Of a stretch of 64,000 bases of DNA, positions 10,061-20,842 are shown piece after piece (the stretch's first letter is position 1; each line of letters begins with the position of its first letter). A program made the translations under genes and the position numbers. Source of the DNA: Limonium bicolor (taxonomy: Eukaryota; Streptophyta; Magnoliopsida; Caryophyllales; Plumbaginaceae); contig CM041776.1 of assembly GCA_023374045.1 (NCBI GenBank), positions 317,242,722 to 317,306,721 of the forward strand, given 5' to 3'. The notes under the pieces were generated by a model. That model was not told where the DNA came from. It searched no databases and was given only the letters and a program-made list of their open reading frames with translations.

Positions 10061-13000
10061 ATGGGGGGTGTTTGTTCGAGAAAGAGAGGACAAGTGAATG
10101 AAGATGGAATTCGGTTAGGTGCAAATGGAAGGTACTGTAAGAGTGGAAGTTCCAAATGGCTGCATGGGACTCCATACTCGAGGTCAATGTCATCTTCAAG
10201 GTTGGAGGCTCGCATTTGCCCCTCTCTTATGGAACTATGCATTCAAATGATCACACAGGTATGACAAATTGGCTTTGGCTGCTCTGGTCATGATCTTGAT
10301 TCATTTTTTCCCTTCTTATTGGCTGATGTTTCTGTGAATAATTGGGAACAGGATATTAGTAAATATGCATCGTTCTCAATGCTGCCGCGGGATATAAGTC
10401 AACAAATCTTTAATGAATTAGTCATTTCGCACTGCCTCACTGCTGTTTCTCTTGCTGCTTTTAGAGATTGTGCTCTCCAGGTAAATTGTATACTGTTTTT
10501 GAAAGTAGTTTGACATCTGAAACCTTGATCCTAATGGGTGTGTTATATTTTGACAGGATATTTTCTTGGGCGATTATCCAGGTGTTGATGATTTATGGAT
10601 GGATGTGATCTCTTCACAAGGTTCATCTTTGCTTTCTGCTGATCTATCGGGCTCTGATGTCAGTGATTCTGGACTTGCTCTGCTCAGAAGTTGCACAAAC
10701 CTTCAAGAGTTGACATTAAATTATTGCAGCTATTTGTCAGAAAGTGGGCTAATGCACCTCAGTGGTAGTTTTTCTTTCCTAATGGTTGTCATTTCCACTT
10801 TTATACTCCATCCCTTTCTTCTTGACCGTCTGAATAACATAGGCTTTCCAGTTCTACCCTTTCAATTAGGGAAACATAGAAATAGCATTCAGCCCACTAC
10901 CATCTTTCTTTACCCCTCCTTTCTTGTTTGTTGCACATCATTTCAGTTTCTTTACAAGGGCATTTGATGAAAGAAGCTTTTACTTATGTTCAGCAGTAAT
11001 GTTTCTTAACGTGCATGATTTAGGTTGACAGACGAATAAATGGGATGGAGGGAGTCGTTCTTAGTATTTGATTATTTTGGTGTATTCTTGACGCTCTGTA
11101 GTTCTTTAGTTGCAATTGTTATTACAACATCAAGCAAATGTTGATTGAGAGAACCGCCTTAACCTGCTTATAAATCATTCCTCCTTTATCCTTCCTCGTC
11201 GACTGAGTTACATGGTGCAACTGCGGTAAGAGATTTTCAACATAAAATCTATTGTCTAACAATGAATTTTACCTCAAGATAACATCACTCCTAGTATGTT
11301 GAGTATTATCAACTGTACATGAATCGTCTTCCCTGCATTACTTGATTTTTTCACTACCTAATGTATAGAGCCCTAATGGCCACATCTGAAGATGGGGATG
11401 CTTACTAGTGGTTATAAGAGATATATGAGGTCACTGCAACGATAAGGTCTTCATTTCAGACTTCGGGTGAGGATTGTGGATTGTAAGAGGCTAGTTTCTA
11501 GCCCTATTCGGGTTAAAAGGCTTGAAGGTATGGATATTGGATAGTCGATCTTGCAAAATTGAAGAAATTGGGTCAAACCCAACTTGGGGATGTTGCAGGA
11601 TGAAATGTTTTATTTTTTTGTTCGACCAGTTGGGATGTATGCAAGTATTATTCTGATCATTCTTGTTGGGTTATATGTTGGCTAGCCCCTGGTTGTTTGT
11701 TCTGTTAGTATTTGTTTTATGGGTATATATCTGAAACCTATCGTGGGGGTCCACGGGGTCTTATACTCTCATGATGAAGATGCTGCATCCTTTGAGTGGG
11801 GAATGAACTGCCCTAAGTCCTACAATGAAAAATTATTGATAATATTATGACTGATTTAAGAATATATGTGGACTTGTCACAGTGAGTACTTTTCCCCCCC
11901 TTTTAGCTGTAAAGGGCTAGTATTTAGGCCAAAATTGAGGATCAAGGGCTCAAAAACTAGCTGTTATGGAGTACCCTCTATGGGTCTGATGTCTATTTCC
12001 AGGACTTCCAATATTTTATTTCTTACTTGGTTTCCTTGTTTGGGCCCCCTGAAAATAGATTTGTGAATCTTTATTCTATCTGATGTACATATTGCATCTA
12101 TCTTTGTCTGTCATAAAGAAATAATGACATACACTCATGTTTTTTTGTCTGAGAATACTGTCTTTTTTATTGGCCACTGTTGAAATATTGTGGGGGAAAA
12201 TAGGCCTGTTAGAGGGAATTCTGTAAAACACTATATAGACTAGTTGGCTCAACAATCATGCCCATGATGTTCCATTCTAAAATCAGTTGGTATTAGGTGG
12301 AGTAACCCATAGGCTATATGAACTACTTACTAGCTATGTCATTCTTCGATGTGTTTTTTTTTTATCTCACACACTTGATCTCTCATCTTCGTTAACTCCC
12401 ACATTGCACCCGTTAGTGCTTACTTGGCCCGGTTCCCATCTTCGGTTTATCGTGACATAGTCCGCTTCTACTTGGTGCATTACCTAAGATTGAACCTTGC
12501 TTTGCTACCATATTGAAATATTATGGGGGAGAAATATGCCTGACGGAAGGAATTCGTAAAACACCCATATAGATTAGTAAAGCCCAACAACCCATGAAGT
12601 TCTATCCAGAAACCAATTGACATTAGGTGAAGTAACCCATAAGCTATATGAATTACTTGCTAACTAATGAAGTCTCTCAAGTAAAAACTATACTATGTTG
12701 GAAGCAGGATTTTGATGCATTCAAATGCTGTTTTTCAGGTTTTTCAAACCTCAAATCTTTAAGCATCAGGAGAAATGATGCTGTCACCGCTGAAGGAATG
12801 CGTGCTATCTCTTGCTTACATAATTTATTGTCACTTGACCTGGAGAGATGTTCTGGAATTCATGGTGGATTTATTCATCTAAAAGGTCTACCATCTAGTT
12901 AACTTGTGCTATTTTTATGACAGATTAATCAGATGCGATTTTTGTATGAATGAATCTTAGTGTTGTCTTACTTAATGCACTGTACAGCATCTGACCGTGC

Positions 13001-15439
13001 AATATCTTCCCGATTCGAATGAGCTCTTTGATCTTTATGATTTTCCTTTGAGGATGATGTGCTTTTGCTCTGTTATCTATTTGATGATGTTTAGGAGTCC
13101 CTTATTTTTCAGGTCTTCAGAAGCTCCAGTCTCTCAATATCAGATATTGTAAATGCGTTAAGGATTCAGACTTGAAGTCTATTTCTGGTAATCATATTAA
13201 GTACTTGTATAAAATCTTGAAGATTATTACCAGACAGCATGTGTGTCTTTTTGTCTTCAGCTAGCTTTCTGCCATAACAGTACAAATCGGAAGGAAACTG
13301 TTATCTCTCTAGATGTATTAACAGTTTCCTTGTCTGAGTGTGGTAATTTAAATTTTTGTTTCCAGGTCTCATCAGCCTGAAGGAGTTGCAAGTTTCCTGC
13401 AGCAGTATTACTGATTTTGGAGTTCTTATTTAAAAGGTATAATATTGAAAGGTGACACTTCAGCTGGACAATGTCTCTGTTGTTTTGCTAAGTTGAAAAT
13501 GTTTCAATGTATCCTTTTTGATAGGTTTGCAAAAGCTTGTATTATTAAATCTTGAAGGCTGTCAGCTTTCTGGTGCATGTTTGGATGCTATATCAGGTTT
13601 GACTGCTGTATATTCTTGTTACAGTTGGCAATTCAATCAACTTGGGGCAAATGTTTGGTTACACTGGCTTACCTGGTCGACATCTTTGCTCTGTTTTCTA
13701 TTTTTGCAGCTCTTGTCGCTCTTTCATATTTAAATCTCAGCCGCTGTGGTCTGGCTGATGATGGATTTGATAAACTTCTGGTTGGTGTTTTTGTATATTG
13801 CTCAGTCAGTCCCCTCGTGTTTTATGTAATCTATTGAACAGCAATAGGTGGATATCTTCACCTGTGTAAGTGAAGCTAGTTTTCTTCTCTCACAGGACTT
13901 AAGAATTTGAGGGTCTTGAATTTAGCTTTCAACAACATAACAGATGCTTGTCTGGTGCATCTCAAAGGTTCTGCATCGCCCTCTCAATCTCACTGTTGCT
14001 GATGGATTGTAACAGCATGCGAGAAACAATTATCTTCTGCTTTGTAACATTTTGATCTCATTGGTGGTTTCTTGCAGATCTCACATTATTAGAGACCTTG
14101 AACTTAGATTCTTGTGGGATCAGGGATGAAGGACTCATGAACTTGTCAGGTACATGTGCATGCAGACATCTGGTTTACTGTATTATTGAGCTGATGTTGG
14201 TATATCATGTTATGTGAGACTAATGCTAAGAAAAACCGCTCCTCTTCTGTCATCATATGGATACGCTAATCCTCTGTTCAGGACTTCTACGCTTGAAAAA
14301 TTAGAATTGTCGGATACTGAAGTTGGGAGCAATGGGCTGCGCCATCTTTCTGGTACAGCATCATTTTAGTCTCTTCAATCTAGAATATTAACTTTGGAAC
14401 CCTTTTTAAATATGGTTAACTTTGTTGTTTTTTTTTTACTTGTGCAAGGGCTGAAGAATCTTGAGGGTATAAATCTATCATTTACGTCAGTCACTGATGG
14501 TAGCTTAAAGAGGTTGTCTGGTCTGTCATCGCTGAGGTCACTCAACCTTGACTGTCGTCAGATATCAGATGTTGGGCTGGCTCATCTAACGAGTAAGTCT
14601 GTTCATTTTGTACTTTTCATACCTTCTTTTGGCTTCACTACTAGCAATTTCTCAAGTGTCAGCAAGATACTCCAAGCTACTCCATTAAATCTGTACAATG
14701 ACATAAAATATGGTAACTCATGTCACGGACATTGAATTTGGTCAACCAAATGGCGACTTCATTCAGTTTTAGTGTCATGATTGTCTCTTTTGATGTTACA
14801 GGTCTGACAGGCCTAACTCATCTGGATCTTTTTGGCTCTCGGATATCAGATGCCGGAACACAATACTTGCGCTGTATGTACTACTAGCTTTTATTGTTTC
14901 AGATGTGCTTGTAACGTAACACTTCATTGCAGTGGCTACTTCCAACCTCAAAAACTCCTATCCCGCAGGTTGCATTCAAGCTGTCTTAGATGTCTTTACT
15001 TTAATGATCTTTGCAGATTTCAAGAACCTTCAATCTCTTGAAATATGTGGCGGTGGCATAACTGACGCCGGTGTGAAGAACATCAAGGACCTTTCGTCAT
15101 TGACTCTCCTTAACCTGTCTCAGAACAGCAATCTTTCTGACAGAACTCTCGAATCAATCTCTGGTATGGCCTTTTGTCTTGCTACTAGAATGTTAAAAAC
15201 TTTCTCATTTTATTACTTACATTACAGTTGTTATGTTAAAATCAAAACTTTCAGGACTGATTAATTGGTATCTTTGAACCTGTCAAATTCCCGAGTGACA
15301 AATGCTGGCCTTCGTCACCTTGAACCACTGAAGAACTTATGCTCACTTTCGTTGGAATCTTGCAAGGTTACTGCTTCTGAGATCAAGAAGCTACAATCTA
15401 CTGCTCTCCCAAATCTGGTAAAATTTCCGCCCCGAGTAA
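10061..15439 (+). CDS. F-box/LRR-type leucine-rich-repeat protein (FBXL14-like), 15 coding exons
   Basis: Coding exons on GT/AG borders are 10061-10258, 10352-10480, 10557-10764, 12739-12885, 13113-13187, 13366-13436, 13525-13596, 13710-13784, 13896-13967, 14078-14149, 14282-14352, 14449-14592, 14802-14873, 15017-15163 and 15255-15439. The product begins MGGVCSRKR, a plausible N-myristoylation signal (Gly2). Exon 2 carries an F-box-like LPRDISQQIF segment, and the rest is cysteine-type LRRs (pattern LxxLxLxxC...ITDxGLxxL). It resembles the plant family of Arabidopsis At1g15740, whose exact function I cannot state. From exon 3 on, every intron falls after codon position 1. Exons 6, 11 and 15 each lack one base and exon 15 also has one extra, all in homopolymers. 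Undoing these gives 579 codons and a conserved FRPE-stop ending at 15439; the frame as written runs on to 15465. The start is the first ATG in frame with the LRR exons that gives MGG. Confidence 0.85.
10765..12738 (+). other. long third coding intron of the LRR gene
   Basis: At nearly 2 kb this intron is far longer than the gene's other introns, which are about 75-330 bp. The extra length is partly explained by a TRIM-like element at 12178-12677 close to the acceptor. The remaining 1.4 kb has small open frames without family resemblance. Confidence 0.7.
12178..12677 (-). mobile_element. TRIM-like miniature LTR retroelement
   Basis: Two direct repeats of about 165 bp, 12178-12345 and 12511-12677, begin TGTTGAAATATTGTGGGGG and TATTGAAATATTATGGGGG and stay similar throughout. 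Both contain a CAATTG- or CAGTTGG-like core and GTAACCCATA-GCTATATGAA. Directly before the second copy, 12499-12510 reads GCTTTGCTACCA, which on the minus strand is TGGTAGCAAAGC, a degenerate initiator-Met primer-binding site (TGGTATCAGAGC). This gives a minus-strand element of about 500 bp with a non-coding interior of about 165 bp. The target duplication is not recognisable. Confidence 0.6.
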
Positions 15440-15465
15440 ATAAAGTAGAGTTACTCTGGTGGTGA

Positions 15466-17137
15466 ACATAACTCAAACTGTAACATAGTGCAAACTTTGT
15501 ATATAGCTCTGTATGTATGACAAACCGACTTCTTTGGCACCTTGTTAATAATTTGACTTGGGAAAACTAGCTACATACAATGCCTGATGATAGGTCTTTG
15601 GTTTGCGGGGGGTGACTTACTGTTGGTCTGGTTTGTTGGTGTACATAGTAGTGTGGTGAACATTGCCCTCTGGCTCTGGGTTTATTGTATATAATTGAAA
15701 TTTCGTTTGGGATGTTTGTGTAATTGTCTTCTAGTGTGGCTTGTTTTGTTAAAGGATATCGTTAAGAGAAGCTAAACCAGTAAGAAATTACTGTTGGTCT
15801 TTTAGAGAAGAGGGTGAAGTCAGATATCTTATCCAAAGAAAGAAAAAAAGTCATCTCAGTGTGGTCAGGACGAGAATGGGTGCTTTGGTGAGAGCATTAG
15901 TTGAACTGAAGCTACGATTTGGTTTGAGAGATTGTGACCGTGCTGAAGCTGTTATGAATCTTGTTCGGTCAAAACAAATGTCAGCTTGGTGGTCACACTG
16001 GAGTGGTATTTTGTGACGCCGAAGTTTGATTGGATGCGAGACACCCATGATGGCACCGCATGTATAGTGGTAGTAGTGCTTGTAGACTTCTGCCGACGAA
16101 ATGGGGATGGTCCTGTTTCCGGGGTTGCGCAAAACAAGTCTATCAGTGTGTTGTACAAGCACAAATAGGCAACGAAGTAGTATGATGCATCATATTTGAA
16201 TTGTCAGAGTTGAGAAGATTTATATGCGCATATATTGACGGCTCAATATATTTATAACATCAACTTATTAAGGAGAAATAAATGTCAATGAGGTCCTTGA
16301 TCGTGAATAACGAATATAGAGGACACCCATATGATGTTAGTTTGGCTCGGAGCCATAAGAGTGATAGAGAAACTTGACACTAATAATTTGAAAAATAGAG
16401 AACTATAATTTTCTTTTTTAAAAAATTAAGTACTATCATAAAAGGAATACATTTTTTTAAACAAATATTTTTTAAAAAAAAAGGAAATCATTTAAATATT
16501 AACTAAATATATTAAATGAAATATGGTCAATTAATAGAAATATCAAAATATTAAAAGCATTTAAAGTGTAGTGAAATCAGTTTTATACCCTTTTAATTAT
16601 TTTCATTAACTCTTCATTCTTTATCTTTTTTACTATTCCTTCAGATAATATATTTTTATAAATCTATGTTTTACAATGGAATTTTTATGTGAAATTGTAT
16701 ATTATAAAATTAATTTTTAAAATTTATTTTATCTTATATGTTAATATTAAAATAAAAAAATGTGTCCAAAGTCAAACAGAACATTTATGACAGGTCAAGG
16801 TGGTAGAATATTTAGAATATTAATTACACAACGAGATTGTAATTGAGCCTCATCGAATTGGTAGTCAATTAACTTTATTTTTTAATATATTAAATAAATA
16901 ATTTGCCACATAGAAATTTGGTTCGTATAATTGGAAATACTTCTAAAAAAGAAGAAGGATAGTGAATAAGGGAAGCTAAAGAAAGCAAGTAGTTTTTTTT
17001 AAAAAAACTTTACTTACAATTTATTAAATATTAATTTGTCAATATTAATTCCTTAACTAATTTTTATTATATTGTTTTAATTTCATATAATTATCTTCAT
17101 TTTTAAACACTTTGAGTTTTTAATAATTTTATTTTTT
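15466..17137. other. 3' region of the LRR gene, then intergenic DNA
   Basis: 15440-15730 is probably the 3' untranslated region of the LRR gene. 15840-16165 has higher GC and overlapping open frames on both strands (for example + frame 15986-16168) but no domain I recognise. 16340-17130 is AT-rich. About 16640-16790 resembles the interior of a decayed Stowaway-type MITE but has no clear ends. Confidence 0.4.
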
Positions 17138-18050
17138 GGGAAAATTAATCCCCACCCATGACGTTTGGCGAAATTACACACCCCACCCACGAGGTTTTAA
17201 AAATTACTTTGCCCACCATGTGGTTTCCGCTAGTTTACATCCAGCAACTTTTCTAATAGGGAAAATTACATGCCCCACCCATGACGTTTGGTGAAATTTC
17301 ACATTCCACCCACGTGGTTTCAAAAATTACTTTCCCCACCCATGTGGTTTCCCCTGTTTTACATCCAGCAACTTTTCTAATTTTTGTTCAATTCAAAAGA
17401 TGCTTAAACGTTGTCCAAAATTGATGAAACTTTACATGGATGATGCTATAGTGATATACTTTGATCTTATGTCAAATTTGAAGTTTTTTAAGCTTAAATG
17501 TGACATGTGGGACCCAATGAACATGTCACATTTAACCCACATGGGTGGGGAAAGTAATTTTAAAACACGTGGGTGGATTGTGAAATTTCGTCAAACGTCA
17601 TGGGTGGGGTATGTAATTTTCCCTTTCTAATATTTGATCAACTTAAAAGATGGTTAAATGATATCCAAAATTGGTGAAACTTTACATGGACGATTCTAAG
17701 GTGTTATATTTTGATTAGTGTGAAATTTAAAGTTTTTAAGCTCATATGTGATCCGTAGGACCTAATGAAACATGTGACATGTGAACGTATTTTCATTGGG
17801 TCCCACAGGTAATATATGACCTTAAAAAACTTTAGATGGACATTGGACAAAAATATAACATCTTAGAAATCCGTGTAAAGTTTCATCAATTTTGAATAAC
17901 ATTTAATCATCTTTAAGTTGATCAAATATTAGAAAAGTCGCTGGATGTAAAAATAGTGGAAACCACATGGGTGGACAAAGTAATTTTGGAACCCTCGTGG
18001 GGGGGTGTGTAATTTCGCCAAACGTCATGGGTGGGAGATGTAATTTTCCT
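17138..18050. mobile_element. outer Mutator-like foldback element
   Basis: The left end begins GGGAAAATTAATCCCCACCC and continues with the ATGACGTTTGGCGAAATT motif. The right end carries the inverse (AATTTCGCCAAACGTCAT, then GTAATTTTCC at 18041-18049). The arms contain motifs such as CCCACCCAYGAGGTTT and CCAGCAACTTTTCTAAT and their inverse. Flanks are T-rich and I cannot read an exact 9-bp target duplication. A 365-bp relative is inserted at 17259-17623. There is no transposase, so the element is non-autonomous. Confidence 0.75.
17259..17623. mobile_element. inner foldback element nested in its own family, 9-bp target duplication
   Basis: The left end GGGAAAATTACATGCCCCAC and the inverse at the right end (ATGTAATTTTCCC, ending 17623) bound a 365-bp inverted-repeat element. 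The 9-bp duplication TTTCTAATA flanks it exactly (17250-17258 and 17624-17632). The host motif CCAGCAACTTTTCTAATA breaks precisely at the insertion and resumes after it. Its arms carry the same ATGACGTTTGG, CCACCCACGTGGTTT and CCCACCCATGTGGTTT blocks as the host, so it is an internally deleted sister copy. Confidence 0.88.
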
Positions 18051-18417
18051 TTTTTTTAAACTATTATTTCAGCATACATATGTTTATTGATTTTATAGTT
18101 AATGGCTCTAGAGATATTTGACAAATTAGGACATAAACAGAAGTTGCACCTAGCCAAGTTTGGTCATGATTTCATTTTCCCCTTCGGTGGGAGGTTATGC
18201 CATACGCTTCTCTCTACGCCTATTGCCACATTTTTGTATTTTCTACGCCATTGCCCCTTCACCTACTCACCTACCCGTCCACTATACTGATCCCGTAAAG
18301 TGTTCTTTTTGTGTTTGCTTCTACCTTGACAAGCTCGTTTGCCTTTTGGATTATCCTTTGAATTTTCTGGTTTTGCCTTCTATAGGATGGTTAGGGACTA
18401 CTCAGGTAGACTCTTGT

Positions 18418-19072
18418 TGTTACACAAGAGGGGCCTGACTGCAAGACTCTTGAACGGAAATGTAAACGAGATTTAAGCAATGAGACTCTCAATATATTGT
18501 AAACAATGATTACAGAGTTTTCTCTTGCTATGTGAGCAGATAGAGTCTGTCTTACCACTTGCACTCACAAGCTATAAGAATAATGCAACTCTCATTGTAG
18601 CCTTGAATGATTTTCTCTCTCTATCTCTCGCTCTCTATGCTCTAATAGTGTCTCTCAATATACTCTGAATCTCCCACCTCGAAATGATGTAGCAAACCTG
18701 TATTTATAGTTCTAACTATGACAGTTATTGAATGTGCAATTTGAGGCCAGTTCCCTGAAATTTCATAACTGTGGAGTGGGGGGGAGTGTGCCTTCTGAAC
18801 GTGGGCAACTCCTCAGCCACGTTCTGCAAGTTTTGGCGCCCAAGTTTCCCGCCTCGCAGATAGAGTCCCGTTGCCAGCCACTCTCTCTAGTTCAGTGTTT
18901 TTGTGTATGCAGCCGAACTCTCGTACTTTGGCATTCTTCAGCAAAACTTCAGCAGCTTCAGGAATCAACATTGCCAACCAGACTCTCTCTACTTCGATGT
19001 TTCTGTGTATGCAGTCGGACTCTCGTACTTTGGCATTCTTAAGAAAAACTTCAGCAGCTTCAGGAATCAACA
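18418..19072 (-). mobile_element. LTR of a copia-type retroelement
   Basis: On the plus strand the segment begins TGTTACACAAG and ends AATCAACA. Read on the minus strand it starts TGTTGATTCC and ends GTAACA, the proper TG...CA borders. On the minus strand it is preceded by AAAATGGGGAAAT (19073-19085), a polypurine tract like that before 3' LTRs of Angela/SIRE-like copia elements, so it is a 3' LTR of a minus-strand element. A CT-rich block and a TATTTATA (minus TATAAATA) at about 18700 fit an LTR promoter. The coding domain is missing. An imperfect duplication of about 102 bp occupies the LTR's minus-strand start. Confidence 0.5.
18871..19072. repeat. imperfect tandem duplication of about 102 bp within the LTR
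   Basis: The unit starting TTGCCAGCCACTCTCTCT at 18871 recurs at 18971. Both copies carry TGTGTATGCAG, CTCTCGTACTTTGGCATTCTT and end CAGCAGCTTCAGGAATCAACA. The LTR's terminal bases AATCAACA are therefore present twice, at 18963-18970 and 19065-19072. This gives spurious repeated open frames on both strands. Confidence 0.8.
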
Positions 19073-19611
19073 ATTTCCCCATTTTTGCTGATGATGCCAA
19101 AATCATCGTGTGAATCTCACAGCCAGAGTCTTCCTGCAATTGAGAACCAAGAAATACACAGAAGCATCCGGAAGCCCTAGTCTAATAGACTAGTTCCCCC
19201 TTAATTTAATATTCCTCCTTGGTCTGAGTTCATCATTTAAACACAAGGCCATTAAGAGAAGAAAATAATAGAATTAAAAAACTACTTATACATATAACGG
19301 TTTGTTTGACCATCAAGCAGGACATAAACCATACGTGCAACATGAGTCTTCCTACTACCAAGGACATTAACCGGCCTTACTCCGAATGGGTATTCACCGC
19401 TTTCCCCCCTTTTGACATCATTAAAGCAAAAACAGGTGAGGTCTTTCAACATCCAAAAAACAATCACATGATGAATTAGCCAACAGACCGAGTCTGCTAG
19501 AGTTTTAATTGAAAACACCACCGAGGAACAAGGGCTTAAAAATGGGGTGACAAATGAAGCCAACGTGGATAGGGAAATATAAGCACGAAATCCCTTATTA
19601 TCCATCTGCAC
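19073..19611 (-). mobile_element. probable 3' internal remnant of the same copia-type element
   Basis: Starts with the polypurine tract on the minus strand (19073-19085), then a stretch with no protein motif in any frame. No reverse transcriptase or integrase remains. The right border is unclear. The 109-codon minus frame at 19282-19611 has no recognisable domain. Confidence 0.3.
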
Positions 19612-20460
19612 AAGTGTTGGGGTAAAACCTAATTTGGTAAGTGTACCGGTCTTTGTAACAAGTTTTCCTAGAAAGTATTCCTAGGTTATTGAACAAGGAG
19701 ACAGTGTCTAGTAATCTCAATCTAAAAAAATATTAAATTAGTGAAATCAGAAAACAAGAAATTGGGAGGTTTGATTGATGAAATTGTATTTCTAAAAGTA
19801 AAATAAACAGTAACAAGAACAATAACAATAACTACAGAAAGGAAAGGAAGTGTTGGTTTTCTAGATAATTATGGGAGAAATCCTAGTTTACTACTCCTCC
19901 TAATTCTCGGTTCCCTTCTCAATGTGTTTACCAACTTCTAGATTAAAATCCTAGATCAGATTATTTCACGTCCGGTCTCCGCTGGTGAAATCTAATTAAC
20001 AATTACCAAACTTAACTCTCGTTATGAATGTTCTAGTTGCTAATAGCTTTAAGCATGACCTAGTTAGATAATCAATTAATATTTTAGAGGAATTGCTGTC
20101 TTTAAATTAACTGGTTTTATTCCTGTAGTCTATTGAATACCGCAACTCTCACTTGTAAGCAGACAAACTAGTAATCTCTAATATTTGCCAGACTATTAGA
20201 GAATAAATATAAACAAAGAACAAAACTTTAATCGGATTAAAACTGGTAAAATCATAAAGATAAAGGAACCATGAATTCGGATTATATAGCAAACGGAATG
20301 TAAACCAACTACTTAGCATGATAAATTCAGAAATAACAATAGTAGACAGAGAGAAAGTCATCAAATCTAATTGAAATGAGGTCGTAATCTCCATCTGCTT
20401 TGCTATCTCCATTTGACATGAATGCTGTCCTCCTCCTTCTGTTCTGATGTCAAAAATCAA
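19612..20460. repeat. non-coding repeat-like segment
   Basis: The segment starts with AAAACCTAATTTGGTAAGTG-type sequence and continues through lines that look like non-coding parts of plant gypsy-type or LARD elements (GTACCGG, ...GAACAAGGAGACAGTGTC). No frame codes for a recognisable protein and no LTR borders could be placed. The identification is by general resemblance only. Confidence 0.25.
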
Positions 20461-20594
20461 AACGTAGAATAAAGCTTGTTTGAAACTATAGTATTTCTCC
20501 TCCTTATTATGCGGCGTGCCCTCTACTTTGATAATATAAAAATATTTATCTTTTCCTCTAAGTATCGTAACAAATCTTGGCTCTTTACTAGTAT

Positions 20595-20842
20595 TGGTCT
20601 GGGTTTGCTACCAAGTACGCAAACCCGGGCCACCTCTCAATTTAGGCAGAAGGTTTCACGATAAATGGTCCGAGTTTGTAAACAAGTACACAAACCGGAC
20701 CATGTCAAAAAGTGTCCAATGAGTATCTCGGAGGATGGTTCGGATTTGTAAACAAGTACATAAACCCGGACCATGTCTAAAATTAGGTAGAGATTTATTC
20801 ACATGATGGTCCAGGTTTGTAAATAAGTACACAAACCCGGAC
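20595..20842. repeat. array of four hairpins at 70-bp spacing
   Basis: Four dyads of 37-40 nt lie at 20595-20632, 20665-20703, 20735-20774 and 20806-20842. Each has arms like TGGTCCGGGTTTGT and its inverse around a loop containing CAAGTAC. The starts are 70-71 bp apart. Arms are much better conserved than the spacers. In the first hairpin the loop-closing pair is C-G, where the other three have T-A, so the pairing is kept. The minus-strand frame across it (20656-20844) is a by-product of the repeat. Confidence 0.85.

Noticed and set aside
15851..16162. 103-codon minus-strand frame downstream of the LRR gene
   Set aside because: Overlapped by open frames in other phases and on the other strand, with no family resemblance.
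18728..19139. Overlapping 104- and 108-codon frames on both strands
   Set aside because: They translate the 102-bp LTR duplication.
20595..20842. CRISPR-like array from 70-bp spacing
   Set aside because: Only four imperfect dyads with spacers of about 30 bp that are themselves recognisably repeat-derived; eukaryotic context.
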